Assembly: GCA_964602525.1 (NCBI GenBank)
Contig: CAZRSA010000011.1
Span: forward strand, 1-42,008
Source: Lentisalinibacter sp964602525
Lineage (GTDB): Bacteria > Pseudomonadota > Gammaproteobacteria > Steroidobacterales > Woeseiaceae
Length of the DNA: 42,008 nucleotides
Direction of reading: 5' to 3'
Below, in pieces: positions 5,753 through 14,266 of this stretch (position 1 is the first letter of the stretch; the number at the start of each line of letters is the position of its first letter). The notes beneath the pieces are model-generated. The model was not told the DNA's origin, searched no databases, and saw nothing but the letters and a program-made list of their open reading frames with translations. A program made the position numbers and the translations under genes.

Positions 5753-8095
5753 TCACCGGGCGGCGGGTGCATCCGCCAGCACCACCTCGCCATAGCGGTT
5801 CATGCCGGCGCCGCCGAAACTGCCCGCATCGTAGACATAGCCGTAGACTAACGCGCCGTCGGCCCGGCGATAGACGTTGCCGCGCACCCAGGAGCCGACG
5901 ATGCCCTCGACCCGGGCGCGAGGCGGCTGCCAGCCTGCGCCGCCATCGATCGTGGTGTAGAGGCTGCGGTCGGCCTCGTCGATGAAGGCCACCAGCACGC
6001 CTGCCTCCCAAGCCACGGCATCCGCACCGGCCTGCTGCGAGTCCACCGCATTCTGCACCACCCGGCGCTTTGCTACCGGTACCGGGGGCGACGGCGGCCC
6101 GTCGCCGCGGATGCGCCGCTCCCGGAGCCTGCCATCCGCCAGGCGGTACACCACGACCACGGTCCCTGATTCCGGCATGAGCACCAGTGGCAGCACGGCG
6201 CCGATGTCGTCCTCATTCCGGCCGGCGCCGCTGTCAAGCAGGCGCGGTGCGCTGAGTGTGTCGTCCGGCAACAGGCGGCGGTGCCAGATCGTGCCGTCCT
6301 CGCGATGGTAGGCCAGATGCACCACGCCGTCGGCGCCCAGCACGGCCTGCGGACCGGAGGTGGCGAACTCGCCGTCATCCAGCCGGACCTCCTCGCCCCA
6401 TACGCCGTCGGCGGAGCGGACGCTGTAGCCGATGGAATCGCCGACGTGAAACGCCACCATTCCGCCGTCCTCGCGCACCACCAGCGATGCCATCTGCGCG
6501 CGGGCCGTCACCGTTGTAACCCGCTCGTCAGTGACCGCCCAGGTGTCGGGGGCACGCGGATGGTCGGCGGTGCGCAACGCGTGGTAGTAGGTGGCCTCCG
6601 TCACCTGATGGAGGATATGCAGGGTATCGCCCGCCAGGCGCGCATCCACCGACTCCAGATCGCCGGTGGCCGGCCGGTGGACGCCGTCGACCTCGTGCCA
6701 GCTGCGCCCGCCATCCGAGGACTTCACCACCATGAACAGGTTGTCGCTCTCCGCCGGTTCCATGATGAAGTACAACGCACCACTGGCGGCTCGCCACGGG
6801 CCTATACGCCCCGGGGTTTCGACGAAGGTGCCGCCGAGGTGACCGGCGGCTACGTCGAGCTTGACGACCGCCTCCGGCGCACCCCGGACGGCGCGCCCCT
6901 CGGCGTCGGCGAGCCTGAACGTGAACACGTCCCCCGGTTCGTTGGTCACCGCGCCGTCGGCAAAGCGGCGGATGACCAGAGGCCACTCGAGTTCGGTATG
7001 GAGACCGGCAGCGACGGCGATCGATGCGCATTCGGCAAGGTTGACGGCGAAGCCCTTCGAATACGGTGTCGTGGCGCCGGGGAGCAGGTCACCAGTGGGC
7101 GCACCGTGCCGATAGGCGTCGGTGGAGACGATGCTCACCCGCGGCGAACTCGGAGGTCCCTCGATGGCGAGGGACCGGAAATCCGCACTGCCGCCCGGTG
7201 GTACCTGTAATCCGAGTACCGCGGCCGGCACGGGCCCGTCTGCGGGAACGCGGAACCCGAGTGCGCCGTCATCGAAATCGATCTCGAGGACGCCATCCTC
7301 CAGCTGAACCTCGGCCGCCTGCCATACGCCGGCACGTACGTCCGCCTTTTGCTCCGCGACGATGCGTGTCACACCCTCCAGCCGGTGCACCACGCGCAGC
7401 TGCCCGTTGGCGGCATCGAGCGTCAGATGCCAGTGGTTGGCCGGGTCCCGGTATCCGAAGACCAGGCTCACGGCCCGCGGGCCGTCCGCGGCCAGCCGGT
7501 ATTCGGCAGCAAAGCTGAACGCGTCATCGAGGCGCCATGGTGCAGGGTAGAGTGCGATCAGCGCATTTTCCTCCGCGGAGACGCGCAACACGGCGCCCTC
7601 GTTGTCGATGGCGCGATCCGTGCTGGGGTCACTGGCGGGGTCCATAGTGGGATCGATGGCAACGCCGAGTCCGTCGGCCGCCCCGGACGCAACCTGCCAA
7701 CCCGCCGGCCGGGTGCCGGCAGCGTCGGCGGCGAAGGTGAGTTCGAGTTCGCGCAGCGGATAGGGGAAGTCGTGGGCCTCTATCGGCAACCACTCGCCGG
7801 TGTTGCGGCGGTATTGCAGCCGCAGGCAGTCCGTGTCGAGATCATCCGGCGGTGCGAGTTCCAGACGAACGCGGAAGGGCGAGTCTGCCGGTACGGTCGC
7901 AGGGACGGATTGCTGCGCCGCCCAATTGCTTTCGGCATCCAGCGGGGCATCCCGGCGGGCGCGCACGCGATAGGCCGTCGCAGGGCGTTCGCCCGCCTCG
8001 CGCGTACCCGGCACGGTATCCGGCCCGGGCCTGTCGGAGCAGGCCGCCAACAGCAGGCTGGCCGCCAGCGCCAGCATCCACCTTGAACAATTCAT
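5753..8095 (-). CDS. Asp-box (BNR) repeat lipoprotein, function unknown
   Basis: A 780-residue predicted lipoprotein. The signal peptide MNCSRWMLALAASLLL ends in lipobox LAAC with Cys19. Ser at +2 favours outer-membrane sorting. Two Asp-box motifs are visible, SSDGGRSW near residue 458 and TIDGGAGW near 715, indicating a sialidase-like beta-propeller in the C-terminal half. The middle (about 150-330, including FGYRDPANHWHLTLD) resembles a concanavalin-type sandwich domain like those in carbohydrate-binding proteins. I see no clear catalytic set, so a glycan-binding or scaffold role is as likely as hydrolysis. The start is the ATG ending at 8095, with a CGGGGAA ribosome site. Longer readings add 25 residues that would bury the signal peptide. 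It lies between smpB and ssrA, all on one strand. Confidence 0.8.
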   Translation of the reverse strand: MNCSRWMLALAASLLLAACSDRPGPDTVPGTREAGERPATAYRVRARRDAPLDAESNWAAQQSVPATVPADSPFRVRLELAPPDDLDTDCLRLQYRRNTGEWLPIEAHDFPYPLRELELTFAADAAGTRPAGWQVASGAADGLGVAIDPTMDPASDPSTDRAIDNEGAVLRVSAEENALIALYPAPWRLDDAFSFAAEYRLAADGPRAVSLVFGYRDPANHWHLTLDAANGQLRVVHRLEGVTRIVAEQKADVRAGVWQAAEVQLEDGVLEIDFDDGALGFRVPADGPVPAAVLGLQVPPGGSADFRSLAIEGPPSSPRVSIVSTDAYRHGAPTGDLLPGATTPYSKGFAVNLAECASIAVAAGLHTELEWPLVIRRFADGAVTNEPGDVFTFRLADAEGRAVRGAPEAVVKLDVAAGHLGGTFVETPGRIGPWRAASGALYFIMEPAESDNLFMVVKSSDGGRSWHEVDGVHRPATGDLESVDARLAGDTLHILHQVTEATYYHALRTADHPRAPDTWAVTDERVTTVTARAQMASLVVREDGGMVAFHVGDSIGYSVRSADGVWGEEVRLDDGEFATSGPQAVLGADGVVHLAYHREDGTIWHRRLLPDDTLSAPRLLDSGAGRNEDDIGAVLPLVLMPESGTVVVVYRLADGRLRERRIRGDGPPSPPVPVAKRRVVQNAVDSQQAGADAVAWEAGVLVAFIDEADRSLYTTIDGGAGWQPPRARVEGIVGSWVRGNVYRRADGALVYGYVYDAGSFGGAGMNRYGEVVLADAPAAR

Positions 8096-8230
8096 GAGTC
8101 GTTCCCCGTGTGCGTGTGGCATCGGGCGCGCCGTGGCGCGATCTTCGGCCAGCCGGGAGCCGGCCCGCAAGACCGGGGACGGTAATCAAGTTGTGTGATA
8201 GGTGTGTGACCGGCGGTTGCGGGCCCGGCC

Positions 8231-8722
8231 TCAGTGCCCGGCCGACTTCAGAATCCGGCTCTTCTGGCGCTGCCAGTCCCGCTCCTTCACGGCAGCCCGC
8301 TTGTCGTGCTTCTTCTTTCCCTTCGCAAGGCCCACCGTGAGCTTGGCCTTGCCCCGTGACCAGTGCAGGTCCAGCGGTACCAGGGTATAGCCCTGTCGCT
8401 CCACGGCGCCGACGAGCCGGTCGATTTCGTTCCTGTGCAGCAGCAGCTTGCGGGTGCGGGTGGGGTCGGCCTTCACGTGGGTGGAGGCCGAGAGCAGCGG
8501 CTGGAAATGGGAGCCGAACAGCCAGGCCTGGCCGTCGCGGAGCTGGACGTAGGCCTCCGTGATCTGGGCCTTGCCGGCCCTCAGGCTCTTCACCTCCCAG
8601 CCTTCCAGCGCCAGGCCGGCCTCGAGCGTCTCCTCGATGAAGAAGTCGTGCCGGGCCTTCTTGTTCACCGCGATGGTGCGGGAAGGCTTGTCGGGGCTGT
8701 TGTTTTTCTGCTTTGACGCCAT
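8231..8722 (-). CDS. smpB: SsrA-binding protein SmpB
   Basis: SmpB binds tmRNA and delivers it to stalled ribosomes. The 163-residue length and the conserved blocks are typical: NKKARHDFFIEETLEAGLALEGWEVKSLRAGK (20-51), an AYVQLRDGQAWLFGSHFQPL strand pair, and RTRKLLLHRNEI (89-100). The C-terminal tail is basic and helix-forming (GKKKHDKRAAVKERDWQRQKSRILK, 135-159) and enters the mRNA channel. The ATG ending at 8722 is chosen because residues upstream of it match nothing in the family. It is divergent from the symporter gene at 8839. On its own strand it is followed by the lipoprotein gene and then by ssrA, its RNA partner. Confidence 0.97.
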   Translation of the reverse strand: MASKQKNNSPDKPSRTIAVNKKARHDFFIEETLEAGLALEGWEVKSLRAGKAQITEAYVQLRDGQAWLFGSHFQPLLSASTHVKADPTRTRKLLLHRNEIDRLVGAVERQGYTLVPLDLHWSRGKAKLTVGLAKGKKKHDKRAAVKERDWQRQKSRILKSAGH

Positions 8723-8777
8723 GGCGCGAGTGTAACGGATTCGACTCGCCGCCGGCCGGCACCCGGGCAGGGTTCTG

Positions 8778-8806
8778 TTGTCACCCTTCCGGGATTCGGC
8801 CACAAT
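8778..8806 (+). promoter_or_regulatory. Candidate sigma-70 promoter of the symporter gene
   Basis: TTGTCA (8778-8783), a 17-base spacer and CACAAT (8801-8806) match the -35 and -10 consensus at five and four positions. It lies 32 bases upstream of the symporter start in the divergent smpB intergenic region. Confidence 0.5.
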
Positions 8807-8838
8807 CCCCGCCTTCAGCCGGTGGGTGGGGAGTCCCG

Positions 8839-10224
8839 ATGAGCGAAGAAGCTGCCGTCAAGGCACCGCGCAAGTCCCTGCACGGGCACTGGTCATCGCG
8901 GATGGCGTTCGTACTGGCCGTGACAGGCTCGGCCGTGGGTCTCGGCAACGTCTGGAAATTCCCCTACGTGGCCGGAGAGAACGGCGGCGGCGCCTTCGTG
9001 CTGGTCTACCTCATCTGCGTCTTCGTGGTCGGCCTGCCCATCATGATGTCCGAGATCCTCATCGGTCGCCGCGGGCGGCGCAACCCGGCGGCCACCATGG
9101 CCCTGCTGGGCGAGGAAGAGGGCAGCAGCAGCCGCTGGCGGCTGGTGGGCGTGGCCGGCGTCGTTGGCGGTATGCTGATTCTCTCTTATTACAGCGTGAT
9201 CGCCGGCTGGTCGCTGGCGTACATCGGACGCAGCCTCAGCGGCGCATTCATCGGGCAGGACGCCGCCGGCATCTCCTCGGTCTTCGGCGAGATGGTCGGC
9301 AGCTGGTTGACGGTGGCGGGCTGGCATACCTTCTTCATGGTCCTCACCGTGTTCGTGGTGGCCCGGGGGGTGGAGGGCGGCCTCGAGCGGGCCGTGCGCT
9401 TCATGGTGCCGGGCCTCCTGGTGCTGATGTTCGTCCTGCTGGGCTATTCGATGACCACCGGCCATTTCCAGCAGGGTCTCGCGTTCCTGTTCACCCCGGA
9501 CTTTTCCGCGCTGACGCCGAATGCGGTGCTGGCGGCCATGGGCCAGGCGTTCTTCAGCCTTAGCGTGGGCATGGGTGCGGTGATGGCCTACGGCGCCTAC
9601 CTGCCCGAGGATACCTCCATCACCAGGGCTTCGTTCACGGTGGTTTCGGCGGATACGCTGATTGCCCTGCTGGCAGGCCTGGCGATCTTCCCCATCGTCT
9701 TCGCGAACGGCCTGAACCCGGGCGAGGGTGCCGGCCTGGTCTTTCAGACGCTGCCACTCGCCTTCGGCAACATGACCGGCGGGGTGGTGTTTGCCACCAT
9801 TTTCTTCCTGCTGCTTTCCTTCGCGGCCTGGACGTCGGCCATCGGCCTCATGGAGCCGGCCACGGCCTGGCTGGTGGAGAGCCTGCGCCTGTCCCGCGTG
9901 GCCGCGACGAGCATCATCGGCTTCGTCATCTGGGCGCTGGGGCTCGGCACGGTGCTGTCGTTCAACGTGCTCTCGGATGTCACTTTCTTCGCCGGCACCC
10001 TGTTCGACAACCTGGATTTCCTCACCAGCAACATCATGCTCCCTCTCGGCGGCCTGCTGATCACGGTGTTCGCCGGCTGGGTGATGTGTACGAATTCCAC
10101 CGCGGACGAGCTCGGCGGAGCGGGCCGGGTCTACTGGATCTGGCGCTTCCTGGCCCGCTGGGTGGCGCCGGTGGCGGTGATCCTGGTGTTCCTGAACGCG
10201 ATCGGTGTCCTCTCCTTCACCTGA
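8839..10224 (+). CDS. Sodium-dependent transporter, NSS (SNF) family
   Basis: This 461-residue inner-membrane protein belongs to the neurotransmitter:sodium symporter family, which takes up amino acids or related solutes with Na+. The broken first helix has the hallmark GSAVGLGNVWKFPY (30-43) followed by a GENGGGAF loop. About eleven or twelve hydrophobic helices follow, including the SLSVGMGAVMAYGAYL segment typical of helix 6. The start is the ATG at 8839, with a GGTGGGGAG ribosome site. Longer readings add unconserved residues. The substrate cannot be read from sequence. It occupies the position between smpB and rnfH where enterics carry ratA, and rnfH overlaps its 3-prime end by 20 bases. 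Confidence 0.92.
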   Translation: MSEEAAVKAPRKSLHGHWSSRMAFVLAVTGSAVGLGNVWKFPYVAGENGGGAFVLVYLICVFVVGLPIMMSEILIGRRGRRNPAATMALLGEEEGSSSRWRLVGVAGVVGGMLILSYYSVIAGWSLAYIGRSLSGAFIGQDAAGISSVFGEMVGSWLTVAGWHTFFMVLTVFVVARGVEGGLERAVRFMVPGLLVLMFVLLGYSMTTGHFQQGLAFLFTPDFSALTPNAVLAAMGQAFFSLSVGMGAVMAYGAYLPEDTSITRASFTVVSADTLIALLAGLAIFPIVFANGLNPGEGAGLVFQTLPLAFGNMTGGVVFATIFFLLLSFAAWTSAIGLMEPATAWLVESLRLSRVAATSIIGFVIWALGLGTVLSFNVLSDVTFFAGTLFDNLDFLTSNIMLPLGGLLITVFAGWVMCTNSTADELGGAGRVYWIWRFLARWVAPVAVILVFLNAIGVLSFT

Positions 10225-10549
10225 CGATACGCCACTGGCGGTAGAAGTGGTCTGCGCCCTGCCGAAGCGCCAGTGGTGTATAGCCGTGGACCTGGAAGAC
10301 GGCGCCACCGTCGCCGACGCGCTGGCGGCCTCGGGACTCGCGGAGGAACCCGGCGTGCCGGATCTGGCGCACTGCGCCGTGGGCATCTGGGGCGAGGTGG
10401 CCGAGCGCGGACGCCGGCTTCGCGACGGCGACCGGGTGGAGGTTTACCGGCCGCTCGTCACCGACCCGCGGGAGGCCCGCCGGCGGGCTGCCGAGGCCGG
10501 GCGGACACTCGGTCGTTCGGGCGGCACGGAGGGCGGCGAGGGCGGCTAG
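10205..10549 (+). CDS. rnfH: RnfH family ubiquitin-like protein
   Basis: A 114-residue member of the RnfH (UPF0125, RatB) family with a beta-grasp fold. The core VEVVCALPKRQWCIAVDLEDGATVADALAASGL, then AVGIWGEVAERGRRLRDGDRVEVYRPLVTDPREARRRAAE, is diagnostic. The biochemical role is not established; the name comes from Rnf clusters, and in E. coli it follows the ratA toxin-like gene. Here there is no ratA and no rnf genes nearby. The GTG start at 10205 overlaps the symporter gene by 20 bases, suggesting translational coupling. GTG at 10247 is an alternative but would cut into the first strand. Its TAG stop overlaps the bamE stop on the other strand through a shared CTAG. The Gly-rich C-terminal tail is probably disordered. 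Confidence 0.88.
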   Translation: MSSPSPDDTPLAVEVVCALPKRQWCIAVDLEDGATVADALAASGLAEEPGVPDLAHCAVGIWGEVAERGRRLRDGDRVEVYRPLVTDPREARRRAAEAGRTLGRSGGTEGGEGG

Positions 10550-10947
10550 CCGCGCTGGTCGGGTTCCGGCAGGCCGCGGGGCTCCATGGTTTCGTCCTCT
10601 ACCTGCTCGTGGCGCTCGATGCGGGAGACGAGATCGCCCTCGAAGTACACCGTCAGCATGTGGGACATGACGGGCTCTTTGCGGCCCAGGGCGAGGTAGT
10701 ACACGTAGTCCCACCGCTCGGCGTGGAACGGGTCGCTGACCATGGGCGTGCCGAGCAGGAAGCGCACCTGCTTGCGGGTCATACCCACTTCCAGCTGCTC
10801 GATCTGCTCCTCGTCCAGCAGGTTGCCCTGCTGGATATTGATCCGGTAGACACAGCCGCCGAGCATCAGCCCGGCCAGCGCTGCCAGTGCGAGGCCGCGC
10901 AATGCGCGCCCCGGCATCGATCCACGAATCGCGCCTCTGTCGGTCAT
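10546..10947 (-). CDS. bamE: Outer membrane assembly lipoprotein BamE
   Basis: BamE (SmpA) is the small lipoprotein of the BAM complex that inserts beta-barrel proteins into the outer membrane. The signal peptide ends LMLGGC, with lipidated Cys32 from the annotated start. The domain IQQGNLLDEEQIEQLEVGMTRKQVRFLLGTPMVSDPFHAERWDYVYYL is diagnostic. MLTVYFEGDLVSRIE closes the sheet. The total of 133 residues includes an acidic Pro-rich tail. ATG at codon 11 (ending at 10917) would give a more usual signal peptide (Cys at 22) and may be the true start. It is divergent from fur and convergent with rnfH, sharing the CTAG at 10546-10549. The rnfH-bamE-recN neighbourhood is conserved in gammaproteobacteria. 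Confidence 0.95.
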   Translation of the reverse strand: MTDRGAIRGSMPGRALRGLALAALAGLMLGGCVYRINIQQGNLLDEEQIEQLEVGMTRKQVRFLLGTPMVSDPFHAERWDYVYYLALGRKEPVMSHMLTVYFEGDLVSRIERHEQVEDETMEPRGLPEPDQRG

Positions 10948-11064
10948 TTCGGAGAGCCTCTGCCGCGCCGGTGGAGCGCGGCTGCCATCTGAGCCATAAT
11001 TGCGGCCCGATCATACATGAACGCAGCCGGTCACGGCAGGGCGACGGCCAGGGAACCGAACACC

Positions 11065-11490
11065 ATGATTCAGAAGAAAGAACTCAGAAACGCGGGACTG
11101 AAGGTCACGCTGCCGCGCCTGAAGATTCTGGAGATCCTCGAGTCCAACCGGGATGCCCATCTCAGCGCGGAAGACATCTACCGGGAACTCCTGGATGCCG
11201 GCGAGGACATCGGGCTGGCCACGGTCTACCGCGTACTCACCCAGTTCGAGGGAGCGGGACTCGTCACCCGGCACAACTTCGAGGGCGGCCACTCCGTGTT
11301 CGAGCTGGACGACGGCGAGCACCACGATCACATGGTCTGCGTGGAGACGGGCGACGTGATCGAGTTCGTGGACGAGGAGATCGAGCGGCTGCAGCACGAG
11401 ATTGCCGACAAGTACGGCTACGAGATCCAGGACCACAGCCTGGTGCTGTACGTGCGTCCGAAGAAGAAAAAGGGCGCTGACGCCGACTGA
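11065..11490 (+). CDS. fur: Ferric uptake regulator Fur
   Basis: Fur is the iron-responsive repressor. It has 141 residues: an N-terminal winged helix (about 1-80, with GLKVTLPRLKILEILE and GLATVYRVLTQFEGAGLVTRHNF) and a C-terminal dimerisation and metal domain. HHDH (86-89) and the later Glu and His residues form the regulatory sites. The usual C-x2-C structural zinc pair is absent: only Cys92 is present, in VCVETG, as in some Pseudomonas-type Fur proteins. The start is the ATG at 11065, with CAGGGAA upstream. It is divergent from bamE and ends one base before the convergent recN gene. The feo operon at the left edge is a probable target. Confidence 0.97.
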   Translation: MIQKKELRNAGLKVTLPRLKILEILESNRDAHLSAEDIYRELLDAGEDIGLATVYRVLTQFEGAGLVTRHNFEGGHSVFELDDGEHHDHMVCVETGDVIEFVDEEIERLQHEIADKYGYEIQDHSLVLYVRPKKKKGADAD

Positions 11491-11491
11491 G

Positions 11492-13183
11492 TCAGGCGCT
11501 CTTCTCGCGGGCCTCGCCTGCCTCCGCCAGCATCTCGGCGGCGTGCTCCCGGGTGCGCTCGGTGATTTCCACGCCGCCCAGCATGCGGGCGATCTCCTCC
11601 ACCCGCTCCTGCTCGCCCAGCGGCGTGATGCCCGTGCGCGTGCTCCTGCCGTCCGTGATCTTGGCCACCCGCAGGTGCGCATGCGCCTGGCTGGCCACCT
11701 GGGGCAGGTGGGTCACGCACAGCACCTGGCGCTGGTCGCCCAGCTGGCGCAGCCGGCGACCGACGATTTCGGCCACGCCGCCGCCGATGCCGCTGTCGAC
11801 CTCGTCGAAGACCATGCTGGGGATGGTACTGGCGCCGGCGGCCACCACCTGGATGGCCAGACTGATGCGGGACAGCTCGCCGCCGGAGGCGATCCGGGCA
11901 AGGCTCATGGGTTCCTGGCCCGGGTTGGCGCTCACCAGGAATTCGATACGATCGCTGCCGTGCTCCCGGGGTTCCGCATCGGCCGGCGTCTCCACGGCCA
12001 CGACGAAGCGGCCGCCGGACATACTGAGTGTCTGCATGGCGGCGGTGACCTGCTGGGAGAAGTCCTTCGCCGCGCGCCGTCGGGCCGCCGTCAGCTCGGC
12101 CGCGAGACCGTCGTAGCGTTCCCGGGCGGCGGCGGTGTCGCGTTCCAGGGATTCCAGTCGCACGTCGGCGTCTTCCAGCCCGGTGAGCTCGGCCTGCAGC
12201 CGCTCGAGCTGCTTCGGCAGCTCGCCGGCCTCGATGCGGTGCTTGCGGGCCACGTCACGGATGGCGGCGAGGCGGGTCTCCACCTCGTCGTGACGGCCGG
12301 GGTCCGCTTCCAGCGAGCCGGTGTAGCGGCGGATCTCCTCGGCCGCCTCGCTGATGGCGGCCTGGGCCTCGGCGGCCAGGCGTGCCGCTTCCTCCAGGCA
12401 CGGGTCCAGCTCGGCCAGTTCCTCGAGCCGGCGCACGGCTTCCGCCACCAGCGACTGCGCGCTCATCTCTTCGTTCTCGTACAGCGCGCCGAGCGCGGCG
12501 GCGGAGCCCTCGGCCAGCCGGCTCATGCTGGCCAGCCGCCGGCGCTCGGCCTCCAGCCCGGCCATCTCTTCCGGTCCCAGTGCCAGGGCCTCCAGTTCGT
12601 CCACCTGGAAGCGCAGGAACTCCAGCCGGCTGTCGCGCTCGCTGCGCCTGGTGCGCAGCGTCTCCAGTTCCTCCGCCAGCGCCTGCCAGCGCCGCCAGGC
12701 GTCGCCGAGTTCCTCGCGCAGGCCCTGGTGTCCGCCATGGTGGTCCATCAGGTCCCGCTGCACCTCCCGGCGCGCGAGCGACTGGTGCTCGTGCTGGCCG
12801 TGGATGTCCACCAGGTGCTCGCCCAGTACCCGCAGGCTCTGCACGGGTACCGCGTTGCCGTTGATGTAGGCGCGGGAGCGCCCGTCGCTGCCGATGACAC
12901 GGCGCAGCAGGCACTCGCCGTCGAGATCCACACTCTGCTCTTCCAGCCAGGCCTCTACCCCGGCCATGCCGTCGATCTCGAACTCCGCACTGATCTCGGC
13001 CCGTTTGGCGCCCTGGCGCACCACCTCGGCGCTGCCCCGGTCGCCCAGGATCAGGCCGAGGGCGTCGATCAGGATGGACTTGCCGGCACCGGTCTCGCCC
13101 GTGAGGCCCGTCATGCCGGGGCCCAGCTCCAGCTCGACCTCGTCGATAATGGCGAAATCGCGGATGTGGATGCGTTTCAGCAT
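11492..13183 (-). CDS. recN: DNA repair protein RecN
   Basis: RecN is an SMC-like ATPase that acts in double-strand break repair. It has 563 residues with the expected architecture: Walker A GETGAGKS (29-36) in the N-terminal head and a long coiled-coil region (about 150-370, rich in Glu, Arg and Ala heptads). The C-terminal head carries the ABC signature ASGGELSRISLAIQ (near 427-440) and a Walker B (MVFDEVDSGIGG) soon after. The gene lies seven bases downstream of nadK and is probably co-transcribed with it. No clear LexA box was found before it, which fits expression from the nadK side. It converges on fur with a one-base gap. Confidence 0.97.
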   Translation of the reverse strand: MLKRIHIRDFAIIDEVELELGPGMTGLTGETGAGKSILIDALGLILGDRGSAEVVRQGAKRAEISAEFEIDGMAGVEAWLEEQSVDLDGECLLRRVIGSDGRSRAYINGNAVPVQSLRVLGEHLVDIHGQHEHQSLARREVQRDLMDHHGGHQGLREELGDAWRRWQALAEELETLRTRRSERDSRLEFLRFQVDELEALALGPEEMAGLEAERRRLASMSRLAEGSAAALGALYENEEMSAQSLVAEAVRRLEELAELDPCLEEAARLAAEAQAAISEAAEEIRRYTGSLEADPGRHDEVETRLAAIRDVARKHRIEAGELPKQLERLQAELTGLEDADVRLESLERDTAAARERYDGLAAELTAARRRAAKDFSQQVTAAMQTLSMSGGRFVVAVETPADAEPREHGSDRIEFLVSANPGQEPMSLARIASGGELSRISLAIQVVAAGASTIPSMVFDEVDSGIGGGVAEIVGRRLRQLGDQRQVLCVTHLPQVASQAHAHLRVAKITDGRSTRTGITPLGEQERVEEIARMLGGVEITERTREHAAEMLAEAGEAREKSA

Positions 13184-13190
13184 GCCGTCC

Positions 13191-14084
13191 TCAGGCCCGG
13201 ATGGTTCGGCGTACCCGGCTGTCCCGCCCCCAGTTGAGCTTGGAGCGCAGGATCTCGTAATAGTCGTGCCCGGGCGGGTGGATCAGGGTGATGCGGTGGT
13301 CGGCGGTGCGCACCAGCAGCTTGTCGCCGTCCTCCAGCGCGCCCAGGGGATAGCCGTCGCAGTTAATCTCGCCCCGCGTCTGGGGCCGCTCGAGCAGTCG
13401 GATCTGCACTTCGCAGTCGGCGGGGATCACGATGGGCCGGTCGCTGAGCGTGTGGGGGCAGACCGGCACCAGTACCATGGCGTCCAGGTCGGGCTGCACG
13501 ATGGGGCCGCCGCAGGACAGCGCGTAGGCGGTGGAACCGGTGGGCGTGGCCACGATGAGCCCGTCGCCGGAGTGGGTATTGACGTAGCGGTTGTCCACCC
13601 AGGTCTCGTAATCGACCATGCGGCCGGTCTCCCGCCGGGCCAGCACCACGTCGTTCAGCGCCATGTCGGTGAGGCGCGTGCCGTCCGGGCGCTGCAGCTC
13701 GGCGGCCAGCAGCAGGCGGGTCTCGCGGCTGTACTCGCCCTCCAGCACCGCGCCGACGCTGGAGAGCATCGCCTCCGGCGTCACGTCCGTCAGGAAGCCG
13801 AGGCGCCCACGGTTGATACCCAGCAGCGGCACTGAATGCCCTACGGCGAGCCGGGTGGCGTAGAGCATGGTGCCGTCGCCCCCGACCACGATCATCAGGT
13901 CGGCGGACGGGGCCAGCTTGTCCTCCGGCGTGCGCCGGCCGGCGATCTCCAGGTCCACGTCAGCGGCCACCAGCACGTCCACGCCGCGCTCGGCGAGGAA
14001 GCCGGCGATGGCGGTCATGGGCTCGGCGACTCGGGGGTCGGTATGGCGGCCGAAGACGGCGACGGTCTCGAATGTCGTGCTCAT
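13191..14084 (-). CDS. nadK: NAD kinase
   Basis: NadK phosphorylates NAD to NADP using ATP, and is the only route to NADP. It has 297 residues, the usual length. The GGDGT motif (68-72), the LGINRGRLGFLT loop (88-99), Asn144-Asp145 (LNDVVL) and TPTGSTAY (180-187) are all intact. These form the catalytic and NAD-binding sites. The gene is divergent from hrcA across a 182-base region and is followed directly by recN. The nadK-recN pair next to grpE/dnaK is a common gammaproteobacterial arrangement. Confidence 0.97.
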   Translation of the reverse strand: MSTTFETVAVFGRHTDPRVAEPMTAIAGFLAERGVDVLVAADVDLEIAGRRTPEDKLAPSADLMIVVGGDGTMLYATRLAVGHSVPLLGINRGRLGFLTDVTPEAMLSSVGAVLEGEYSRETRLLLAAELQRPDGTRLTDMALNDVVLARRETGRMVDYETWVDNRYVNTHSGDGLIVATPTGSTAYALSCGGPIVQPDLDAMVLVPVCPHTLSDRPIVIPADCEVQIRLLERPQTRGEINCDGYPLGALEDGDKLLVRTADHRITLIHPPGHDYYEILRSKLNWGRDSRVRRTIRA

Positions 14085-14177
14085 GTGGTGCTGTCGTCGC
14101 TGTGGGTGCTGGCGGCGCTCGCAAACCCCCGAGCTTACGCGAATTCCGGCGCCCGGCCGAGCCCGGGTGCGGTCTTC

Positions 14178-14206
14178 TTGACGGGGTCACGGGCCGTTGC
14201 TAGCTT
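14178..14206 (+). promoter_or_regulatory. Candidate sigma-70 promoter of hrcA
   Basis: TTGACG (14178-14183) matches five of six -35 positions. After 17 bases TAGCTT (14201-14206) is a weak -10. The CIRCE-like operator begins six bases downstream, so HrcA binding would cover the expected start of transcription. The position relative to CIRCE is what makes the call plausible. Confidence 0.4.
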
Positions 14207-14211
14207 TTTTG

Positions 14212-14238
14212 GTAGCACACTGGCGGGTAGAGTGCCAG
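14212..14238. promoter_or_regulatory. CIRCE-like HrcA operator
   Basis: The left arm GTAGCACAC and right arm GAGTGCCAG are separated by exactly nine bases. Each arm matches the CIRCE consensus (TTAGCACTC-N9-GAGTGCTAA) at seven of nine positions. It lies 28 bases before hrcA, where CIRCE elements normally occur, so negative autoregulation of hrcA by HrcA is expected. The mismatches are noted; the arms are less symmetric than in firmicutes. Confidence 0.7.
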
Positions 14239-14266
14239 CGGGCGAAAATCGAGGATGTAGTCCGTA

